Assembly (NCBI GenBank): GCA_002887195.1
Contig: PJAB01001498.1
Location: 1 to 14,056, forward strand
Origin: Chrysochromulina parva
Lineage: Eukaryota; Haptophyta; Prymnesiales; Chrysochromulinaceae
Length of the DNA: 14,056 nt
Direction: 5' to 3'
The position numbers and the translations under genes were made by a program. Positions 1 through 7,387 of this stretch are shown in pieces (positions within the stretch are counted from its first letter, which is position 1; each line of letters opens with the position of its first letter). The notes under the pieces were generated by a model that saw only the letters and a program-made list of their open reading frames with translations, was not told the origin of the DNA and did not search any database.

Positions 1-226
1 TATACTTGTGGGGGCCGCTCGTAGGGGGGTCGCAAACGATCCGCCCCCTGCCAAGGGGGGGTTCTAGCCGCCCGATGGTCGCCCGCCTCGTTAGGTACGG
101 TCCGGTGAGACAAAAGAAAACTTTTCTATCGTAATTCACAGTCAATTCTCCGAGAACCGCGGAATTTGCGCGGACACTTCTCAACTTTACCCAGGGAGGA
201 CGAGGTCGCGCCTGGCGCTCCTCTCT

Positions 227-2311
227 ATGCTGCGGCTCCTCGCGTGCAGCACGATGCTCATGGGCGTGAGCGGCGTGCGCAGTGCGACGCGCATCTGGCA
301 GCAGCGTGGCAGCAGCCTTGCCGTGTCGCCGGATTTTGCCGGCCTGGTCGGACGGCAGCGTTCGCGGATGCTGTGCGCCTCGAGCATCGAGACGCCCGCA
401 CCCGTTGCAGCGGCGATGGCAGCCACTCCGGCTCTGAAGCGGCGCAAGGTGGGCTCGCTGCTCGCCGAAGGTGAGTCCGCCATCGGCACGCAGGTACTGC
501 TCAAGGGGTGGGTGCGCACGGTCCGCAACCAGAAGACCTTCTCCTTTGTCGAGCTCAACGACGGATCGAGCCTTGCGGGGCTGCAGGTGGTCGCGCCGAG
601 CGAGATCGGCACGTACGCGACGGTCGAAGCGCTGACCACGGGCGCGGCTGTCTCCGTGGTCGGCAAGGTCGTCGCCTCCCAGGGCAAGGGACAGGCGCTC
701 GAGGTGCAAGCACAGTCCGTCGAGTTGGTTGGTGACTGCCCGGCGGACACGTATCCGCTGCAGAAGAAGCGGCACTCGATCGAGTTCCTGCGCTCGATTG
801 CGCACCTGCGGCCACGGAGCAACCTCTTCGGCGCCGTCTCGCGCGTGCGCTCCGCCCTTGCGCAGGCCACGCATGCCTTCTTCGCGTCGGAGGGCTTCAA
901 GTACGTGCAGACGCCGCTCATCACAGCCTCGGATTGCGAGGGCGCGGGCGAGATGTTCCGCGTGACCACGCTGCCGCTGACGGTCACAGCCGCGCCCGCC
1001 GCCGCCGCCGCGCCCGCCGCCGCCGCCGCCGCCGCCGCGCCCGCGATGAGCGCGGCGGAGCTCGCACAGCTCGAAGGCGAGATCGCCTCGCAGGGCGTCA
1101 AGGTTCGGGACCTGAAGGCGGCTGCAAAGGAGGGCAATGCCGAGAAGAGTGACGTAGAGGCAGCCGTGGCGAAGCTGCTCGAGCTCAAGGCCAAGGCGGC
1201 CGCGCCGCCGCCCGCCGCCGCCGCCGCGCCGGCGCCCCCTAATATGGGTAGCTCCGACCCGTACGCTGCGGACTTTTTCGGCCGTGCCGCCTACCTGACT
1301 GTCTCGGGCCAACTGTCGGCCGAAACGTACGCGTGCGCACTCGGCGACGTGTACACCTTTGGCCCCACGTTCCGCGCCGAGAACTCAAACACGGCGCGCC
1401 ACCTCGCCGAGTTTTGGATGATCGAGCCCGAGATGGCGTTTGCGGACCTCGCCGCCGACATGAACAACGCCGAAGCGTTCGTCAAGTACGTGGTGCGGCA
1501 TGTGCTCGAGCACTGTGCTGAGGACATGGCGTACTTCTCGTCGCTGGACAAGGAGCTCGCGGGGCGCCTCGAGCGCCTCGTGCGCGACGACTTTGCGCGC
1601 GTGAGCTACACGCGTGCCATCGATCTCCTCCAGGCCGAGATTGCCAAGGATCCCAAACAGTGGGAGAACCCCGAGGTGGTCTTTGGGACCGACCTGGCCA
1701 CCGAGCACGAGCGCTGGCTGGCCGAGAAGCACTTTGGCACGGCCACGTTCGTGTACAACTACCCCAAGGCCATCAAAGCCTTTTACATGCGTGACAACGA
1801 CGGGTGCGAGCCCGGCAAGGAGACGGTGGCCGCGATGGACTTGCTCGTCCCGGGCATCGGCGAGCTCATCGGCGGCTCCCAGCGCGAGGAACGGCTGGAC
1901 AAGCTCCTCTCGAAGATGGCTGGGGTGGGTCTCAATCCGAAGGACTATGAGTGGTACCTCGACCTGCGCCGCTACGGCTCGGTACCGCACGCGGGCGATG
2001 GCCTCTGATGGCCCCTGATGGCCCCTGATGGCCTCTGATGGCCTCTGATGGCCTCTGATGGCCTCTGATGGCCTCTGATGGCCTCTGATGGCCTCTGATG
2101 GCCTCTCATGGCCTCTCATGGCCTCTGATGGCCTCTGATGGCCTCTGATGGCCTCTGATGGCCTCTGATGGTCTCTGATGGCGCTCCTCATCAGGTGCCG
2201 CACGCGGGCTATGGACTCGGCTTTGAGCGCCTCGTGTGCTACGTGACGGGCGTCACCAACATTCGCGACGCGATCGCCTTCCCCCGCTTCCCCGGCTCGT
2301 GCGAGTTCTGA
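227..2311 (+). CDS. Asparaginyl-tRNA synthetase, two exons (227-1981, 2195-2311)
   Basis: Joins asparagine to tRNA-Asn. The spliced product is 623 residues. It has a leader (1-~70), an OB-fold anticodon-binding domain (~88-165, [20 protein letters not shown]), the class II catalytic start ([16 protein letters not shown], ~229-244), an inserted WHEP domain (~274-323), motif 2 ([20 protein letters not shown], ~378-397) and AsnRS blocks such as [11 protein letters not shown]. The last 38 codons, including motif 3 (GLGFERL, 592-598) and the end [14 protein letters not shown] tail ([10 protein letters not shown]), lie beyond an intron at 1982-2194; without splicing the protein stops at 2008 and lacks motif 3. 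The sequence is of the bacterial/plant type, not the archaeal/animal cytosolic type. The N-terminus is hydrophobic then Arg/Ser-rich, suggesting organelle import; Met48 and Met64 are possible internal starts for a cytosolic form. The first ATG (227) has a weak context (T at -3). The 226 bases upstream hold no gene I can recognise. Family call is very sure; localisation is inference. Confidence 0.96.
1046..1195 (+). other. WHEP domain inserted in AsnRS
   Basis: Residues ~274-323 ([20 protein letters not shown], then an [19 protein letters not shown] helix) have the two-helix pattern of WHEP domains, which bind RNA or mediate protein contacts in several eukaryotic tRNA synthetases. It is flanked by Ala/Pro linkers encoded by GCC/GCG runs at about 990-1045 and 1196-1240. 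It sits between the motif-1 strand and motif 2, where bacterial AsnRS has only a short loop. I recall plant cytosolic AsnRS isoforms with an insertion here, but cannot check that from the sequence. Confidence 0.82.
1982..2194 (+). other. Intron in AsnRS gene (213 bp, phase 0)
   Basis: The donor is TCG|GTACCG and the acceptor CATCAG|GTGCCG. Joining 1981 to 2195 gives [14 protein letters not shown], matching the universal AsnRS C-terminus, and runs to TGA at 2309-2311. The length is a multiple of three, but retention reads VPHAGDGL and then stops at 2006-2008. The intron has three parts: a near-copy of the beginning of exon 2, about 18 copies of a 10-bp repeat, and a short tail GCGCTCCTCATCAG. 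Splicing is inferred from the conserved protein, not from transcripts. Confidence 0.9.
1997..2182 (+). repeat. 10-bp minisatellite, unit GATGGCCTCT, about 18 copies
   Basis: A head-to-tail array of GATGGCCTCT fills the AsnRS intron. Variants are GATGGCCCCT (first two full repeats after the start), CATGGCCTCT (twice, near 2107-2120) and GATGGTCTCT (last). Because the unit is 10 bp and contains TGA, all three frames are closed on the plus strand. On the minus strand it stays open and gives a spurious [10 protein letters not shown] decapeptide repeat. Confidence 0.97.
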
Positions 2312-2722
2312 GTCGAGGTGCGCGCAACTTGTGTCGAGCCATCGCACGATGGAGGCGTCGAAACGCGAGGCACGCAACGCACGGTCGCAGGACGCGAGGT
2401 GCGGGAGAAACCTCTCGGGTGCCGCCGCTCGCTTGCGCGCGATAATCGCGTGGCGCGTGATTTTTTAAGCGGTCGAGTCCCGTGACCGGATTTTTTTCGT
2501 GAGCCCGCACCAGCGCTCCGAGCCGTGTACGACCCCATCCCGTCGTATACCTCGTCCACACGGACACGCCTCCACACCTCACGCGAATTGGAAACGAGCG
2601 GCGCATGCGCACATGCATGGGCGAAACTTGTGACTTGGGGCTCGCGACTCTCGAGGGGCCGGCGCACGCACTCCCACAGTGGGCGAGGCGCTCGGAGGTC
2701 GGAAAGACTTGGGTGACATGGC
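2312..2722. other. Convergent intergenic region, AsnRS / TTLL 3' ends
   Basis: This gap of 411 bases lies between the stop of AsnRS and the stop of the minus-strand TTLL gene, so it should hold both 3' UTRs. I see two T-runs (near 2460-2466 and 2490-2496) and a perfect palindrome GCGCATGCGC at 2601-2610. No canonical AATAAA signal, RNA gene or conserved reading frame is visible; the open frames across it do not resemble known proteins. Confidence 0.7.
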
Positions 2723-3419
2723 TCATGGATTCTCTGGGAACCGAATAGAGAGGCCACCACTTGGCGCAGGTTGAAAGCCCCCCGCGAATCCGCCCACGCC
2801 GGCGCGTCCCTTGACGGGCAACACTTCAGCGGTCACTGACGCAGGGGAGGGCGGGGTCACTGCTGCACCGCGCCCAGCGACTGCCGCGATGCCGCCCACA
2901 GCTAGTTGTTGGACGCCCGCCACGGCACTGGTGGGTGCCCCGCTTCGTCCTGGCGAGCCGGCGGCAGCGAGAGCCGCTAGGGCTCGTTCGCGCGCGGCGG
3001 CGGCGCCTGTCCCTGCAGCGGCGCGCAGCGACAGCTGAGGCGAGGGCGGCATCGAGCTCGCCTTGGAAGGCATGAGAAGAGACCCGCCGGCGCCACTTGT
3101 GGCGCTGGCCGGGGCGTTTGAAGGGCGCACGATAGGTGTGCTGAGCTCTGTGGTGACCGCGCGTCCGTTGGTGAGCTGACTCACCGTGCGACCGTTGGTG
3201 CCACTCGGCCCCTGAGTCCACTGGGGGCCGGCGCTGTTCGACTGACCACGGCTGGCCGGTGCGGCCGGGCTCGGCGTCGAGACGGTACTGTTGCCGCCGC
3301 CGCTGCCGCCGCTGCCGACGGCGGCGAGGCTCTGAAGCAGGGGAGCAGGGAGGGGCACCGAGTTGGCGGCGAGGCTCTGCGCAAGCAGCATGGCGGGCGT
3401 GCTGAGCACTTGCGACGTC

Positions 3420-3461
<42 letters not shown>

Positions 3462-5926
3462 ACGACGGAGAGCGTCGCGGAGAAGCCCTCGCGACGCCCC
3501 CCGATCCCAGGCGTCATCCCGGGCGCTGGATGGCTTTGGCGTGCGAGGATATGCGGGCAGCTGCTCGAGCCGTTACTCGAGCCGTTACCCGTAGAAGAGC
3601 TACTGGCCGCCGCGCCGCACGCGCCCCCCGCCCCGCCGGCGACGCCACCGGCGACGCCACCGACAACGCCGCCACACGCCGCCGCCGTGATCGCCGCGCC
3701 TGTGACGCCGCTGACGTGTAACGGCGTTGAGGCGCCCATGGCTCCGCTAGCCGAGACTGGCAGGCACGGGCCGCCGGTGCAGCCGTGGCACAGGCTCGTC
3801 GTCGACGGAGGGCCCGCAGCATGGGAGAGGAGCGGGTGGCTCATTGGCCGGTGCAGCGCAGCGGATGGCGGCGCACTCGAAGGAGTCGCTTGCGCGCACG
3901 CCGCGACGCCGACGCCGGCAACGGGCCCGCCGGGCATCGCACTGCCGCCTGCGGTGAGCACCGCAGAGAGAGGTGGCACGGGTAGCTCGGGTTCGACCTC
4001 ATCCGCTTCGTCGGTGGCGCCGTCGGTGGCGCCCTCGGGTGCGGCCCCAGCAACGCGCGCCGCGGCCGCCGCGGCGATGGCGGCCACCGAAGAAGCGCCG
4101 CCAAAAAGGCCGCCCACGCCGCCCGCACCCGCCGACGCGGACGCCGACGCGGCGAGCTCGGCGAGCGTCGATCCCGCTCTGGGGGGCTTTTGGGGCGAGA
4201 TAGCGTCGGTCTCGCGCCTGGGCACGCTCGGCCTCGCAGCGCGCGCAAGACGGCGCGCGAAGTGGTCGGCCGGGAGGTCGGGGCTGAGCAGCGGCCCGAG
4301 TAAGGACCAGTCGGGGCTTTCCATCCACTTGGCCATGACGGTGTTGCGGTACCGAGGGAACTCGAATAGGGGCAGGTAGACCTTGGACATGGACTCGCAC
4401 GGGAAGATGCGCCGCCAGTCGCCGCAGCGCGAGTTCTCATCCTCGGCCGTCGCGATCAACTCGATGTCGTCCTCGCCCAGGTCCTTGAGCGCCGTGTCGC
4501 GCAGCTCGAAGATGTTGCGATGCTTAATCTTCTCGCGTGCACCGTGCAGCAGCCGCTTCAGCCCCTCGCCCGTCTTCTCCGATTTGACAACCTTCTTATC
4601 ATACGGCACGATGCCGATGATGTGCAGCAGGTCCGTCATCATCGAGCCCTTGACGCGCCGATCGAGGGGTGATGACGAGGCGAGCGAGCACGCCACGTTC
4701 ACCTCGATCAGCCACGGCTTCAGCTTAGCATCGATGAAGATGTCGTAGCCGAAGAGCTCAAAGCACGACGGGCGGCCAGCCGAGTTGACCCGCGAGAGGA
4801 CGGTGGGCTCGCCCGCGATGAGCGTCTTGATCAGGATGTCCTCAATCTGCGTGCGCAGCTTCGGCACGTTCACACCCTTATTCTCGAGGTACCGCCAGAG
4901 CGCGGTCAACGTCCATTTGCTGCCCTCGTCGTCGCGGTCCGCGTCCTGATTCCACACGAACGACTCGTTCTTCTTGTTCACCGCGAAGTTGGTGAGGTGC
5001 ATGTACCGGTTGCGGATGACCGAGCGCGGCGCGCCCGTCGCGTACACGTAATCCGACGTGCAGAAGCGCGTGAGACCTTCCTCGTAGACATAGATACGCA
5101 GCGGGTCGAACGAAGTGACCGCCACATAGACGCGGCAGTCAAACTTCTTGCCGTCGATCAGGAGAGGATCGTCGAGGTAACGCTGCACGACCGCGGGCTG
5201 GCCGGGCTTGGGCATGCTCTCCCACCGGTTCACCAGCCGGATGCCGCGCCCCTCGGCCGACGCGGGTGGCTTGACGATGTACACCTCGCCATCCACATAG
5301 TCTTTCTCGAGCAGCTCGCGGTCGCGAGGCATCACGTACGTCCTCGCGACGAAGTCGTACGCCTCCGGGTGTGCGCGCTGCTGGCGCGAAATGTTCTTCC
5401 ACAGGTAGTCCTTGCGCCCGAGCGTGTACGAGCCCGGGAAGTGGTTGACTTTTTGTTCCGGATGGAGCTTTTGCAGCGCGCTGTCCTTGAGGTGATGCCC
5501 CCAAAAGAAGTTGTACCCAGTGCCCTTGACCAGTCGCTTGAAGCCCGAGCGCTTCATCGCGCCACTGACGCAAACGATCGTGTGGTTCGAGCGAAAGTAC
5601 AGCGGCTTGTGCTTCTCATTCTTCAGCTCGAAGATGCGGTCGCGGCCCTGCTCGCGCTGCCGGTTCATAAACTGGGGGTAGTCGAGGAAAACGGTCGGCG
5701 GCCGGCCAGCGAAGAGCGATGGAAGCATCATGGTGATGTTGCTGGGCGGATCCGCCCCGGACGGAATGCCCGACTCGTCCTCGTCAATGTCCGAGCAGTC
5801 GTCCTCGCCAAACCCTACTTTGATTTGGTCATCAAAGTCGGACGAGTCGCTCATCGCGTCCGTCTCATCAGTTTGGGACTCGCCGCGGGATTTCTTGAGC
5901 GAATGGATGGTCGAGATGTGTGCCAT
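2723..5926 (-). CDS. Tubulin polyglutamylase, TTLL4/TTLL5-like
   Basis: A single-exon frame of 1067 residues. Enzymes of this family add glutamate side chains to tubulin tails, mostly on ciliary or flagellar axonemes. The tubulin-tyrosine-ligase-like domain spans ~105-440. Visible blocks are WGHHLKDSALQKLHP, KVNHFPGSYTLGRKDYLW, the ATP-grasp VYIVKPPASAEGRGIRLV (215-232), VVQRYLDDPLLIDGKKFDCR (246-265), the TTLL4/5-type SFDPLRIYVYEEGLTRF, MHLTNFAVNKKN (309-320) and KPWLIEVNVACSLASSSPLD (403-422). The order and wording match TTLL4/5 rather than monoglycylases. The N-terminus is acidic (DSSDFDD, SDIDEDESG). A basic/acidic segment follows the core to ~560. The last ~500 residues are Ala/Gly/Ser/Pro low complexity, including a polyglycine run. 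ATG at 5926 has an excellent context (A at -3, G at +4). Divergent from the racemase-like gene. I cannot exclude an unrecognised intron in the tail. Confidence 0.93.
3421..3461 (-). repeat. GCC/GGC triplet run encoding polyglycine in TTLL tail
   Basis: About 13 uninterrupted GCC triplets on the plus strand read as GGC (Gly) on the coding strand, just after SVVGG in the low-complexity tail. Such GC-pure triplet runs are prone to slippage, so the exact copy number may vary or be miscounted in assembly. Confidence 0.9.
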
Positions 5927-6170
5927 CCTCTCGGCGAGTCAGCCCACAGAACGCAATTTGCGCCCCCGCCTGGCCTCCCCTGGCACGCACGGCACACGCT
6001 TTCGACCTGAGCGCTCGGCCCAGCAGCAGTCAAGCGCCGACTCAACTCCACGCAAGTAACGGCCCTGATCGCCATCATCATCGTGGGCGCTCGCTTCCCC
6101 GAACTTGATGCGACACCCTTGTGTTGACTTGACTCGGCTGTTCACGTTCATGGCTTTTCAGTGTAAAAAT
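5927..6170. promoter_or_regulatory. Divergent promoter region between TTLL and racemase-like genes
   Basis: The two coding regions are transcribed away from each other and lie about 180-245 bases apart, depending on the start chosen for the plus-strand gene. Both promoters and 5' UTRs must therefore share this stretch. I see no clear TATA box. The sequence CTTTTCAG ending at 6161 resembles a 3' splice acceptor, so a 5'-UTR intron ending just before the ATG at 6171 is possible but unproven. Confidence 0.6.
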
Positions 6171-7313
6171 ATGCTGGCACCTCCGTTCACGCGGCTCGCT
6201 CATCGCGGGGGGCGGGCGCTCAGCACATGGGGTGCGAGCACCCGTCGGCTGCAGGTGATCGACTGCCATGCTGCTGGAGAGCCCGCGCGCGTCGTTGTCG
6301 GCGGGTTACCCACCGTGCCGGGTACGACGATCGCAGAGAAGCGCTCACACATGATGCGGCACATGGATAGCCTGCGCAAGCTCCTGCTGCTTGAGCCGCG
6401 CGGCTACCCGTGCCAGAATGCGAATTACATCCTCCCTCCCACCCATCCTGACGCGGCCTTTGGCTTCGTGATTGCGGAGCAGAACGCCATCTACCCGATG
6501 ATGAGCGGCCACAATGCGATCTGCGTGGCGACAGCGCTGCTCGAGACGGGGATGGTGCCCATGGAGGAGCCGTACACGCGCTTCGCCCTCGAGGCGCCTG
6601 CGGGCCTCATCCCGATCGAGGCCGAGTGTCGCCACGGGCGCGTGCTGGGCGTCACGCTCCGAAACCAGCCAGCCTTCTGCCGGGCGCAGGACATGGACCT
6701 GCGCATCGACGTGCGGACAATAGGTGAGGTGAGCGTGAGCGTGGCGTACGGCGGGATGTGGTACTGCATCGTCGACGCGGCGTCAGTCGGGCTGTGCCTT
6801 GAGCCGGCGCACGGGCGCGAGATCGTGCGACTTGGCGAGATGATCAAGGTGGCGACGCGCGAGCAACATTCCGTACAGCATCCCGAACTCGACTACCCTG
6901 GGCCCGACATCCTTTGCTTCCGAGGACCACTCGAGCGCGCCGCCGACGGCCGACTCGGGGCACGCAACGTCGTGGTCATGTCCAACGGACAGCTCGAGTG
7001 GGGGAAGCCGGAGACGTGGACGGGCATGATCGACCGCTCGCCGTGCGGCACGGGCACGTGCGCAGTGATGGCGATGCTGCACGCCCGCGGCGAGCTCGGC
7101 TTGGGCGACGAGTTTGTGCACGAGTCGATCATGGGCACTCGTTTTGTGGGCAAGCTGCACGGGCTCGCCACCGTCGGCAAGGGGACGGACGCGGAGGTTG
7201 TCGGCGTCGTCCCGTCCATTACCGGCCGCGCATGGATCACACAGCACGCGACGGTGCTATGCGACCCGACGGATCCTTTCCCCGAGGGCTACACGTGCGG
7301 TGACATTTGGTGA
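6171..7313 (+). CDS. Proline racemase-superfamily enzyme (hydroxyproline epimerase / trans-3-hydroxyproline dehydratase-like)
   Basis: A 380-residue protein of the PLP-independent proline racemase superfamily. It contains IDCHAAGEPARVVVGGLP, the first catalytic block MMSGHNAIC, the EAPAGLIPIEAE block (~141-152), GGMWYCIVDA (194-203) and the second catalytic block DRSPCGTGTCAVMA. The first catalytic position is Ser112 instead of the usual Cys (MCGH), while the second is Cys292. As I recall, family members with Cys/Cys are racemases or epimerases, those with Cys/Thr are trans-3-hydroxyproline dehydratases, and Ser/Cys members have been reported as 4-hydroxyproline epimerases with side activities; the substrate is thus open. 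The leader before the domain is Arg-rich with no acidic residue (MLAPPFTRLAHRGGRALSTW), typical of mitochondrial import. I chose ATG 6171 because it has A at -3; in-frame ATGs at 6108 and 6150 have T at -3. The stop lies 74 bases before the next ATG. Confidence 0.9.
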   Translation: MLAPPFTRLAHRGGRALSTWGASTRRLQVIDCHAAGEPARVVVGGLPTVPGTTIAEKRSHMMRHMDSLRKLLLLEPRGYPCQNANYILPPTHPDAAFGFVIAEQNAIYPMMSGHNAICVATALLETGMVPMEEPYTRFALEAPAGLIPIEAECRHGRVLGVTLRNQPAFCRAQDMDLRIDVRTIGEVSVSVAYGGMWYCIVDAASVGLCLEPAHGREIVRLGEMIKVATREQHSVQHPELDYPGPDILCFRGPLERAADGRLGARNVVVMSNGQLEWGKPETWTGMIDRSPCGTGTCAVMAMLHARGELGLGDEFVHESIMGTRFVGKLHGLATVGKGTDAEVVGVVPSITGRAWITQHATVLCDPTDPFPEGYTCGDIW

Positions 7314-7387
7314 TTTTGTGAAACCGTTCATTCACAGCCCATTCACACTCCCACGTGGCGATACGCAGAACGAGCCTCGCTGTGGAC

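Larger units (their letters stand above)
1981..2218 (+). repeat. Direct repeat pair flanking the minisatellite (1981-2005 and 2194-2218)
   Basis: The 25 bases at 1981-2005 match those at 2194-2218 at 22 positions. The core CCGCACGCGGGC is identical in both, as are GGT before it and ATGG after it. The first copy is the start of the intron; the second is the start of exon 2. Each copy carries a GT exactly at the splice boundary. Confidence 0.95.

Noticed and set aside
2006..2008. AsnRS ending at this TGA as a truncated or pseudogene protein
   Set aside because: A GT-AG intron joins exactly to the missing conserved C-terminus with motif 3, so splicing explains the stop better than gene decay.
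1385..2377. Minus-strand frame with [10 protein letters not shown] decapeptide repeats
   Set aside because: It is the reverse reading of the AsnRS intron minisatellite plus the antisense of AsnRS coding sequence; the repeat periodicity comes from the 10-bp DNA unit.
2470..2500. T-arm-like GGTCGAGTCCC suggesting a tRNA gene
   Set aside because: No matching acceptor, D-arm or anticodon arm can be drawn around it.
2601..2610. GCGCATGCGC palindrome as a transcription-factor site
   Set aside because: It resembles an animal NRF-1 site, but it lies between gene 3' ends and short GC palindromes are expected by chance here.
3363..4379. Plus-strand 338-residue Pro/Ala-rich frame
   Set aside because: It is the antisense of the TTLL low-complexity tail; the minus frame continues into an unmistakable catalytic domain.
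4997..6010. Plus-strand 337-residue frame
   Set aside because: It is antisense to the TTLL catalytic domain and its first 76 upstream bases; no family resemblance.
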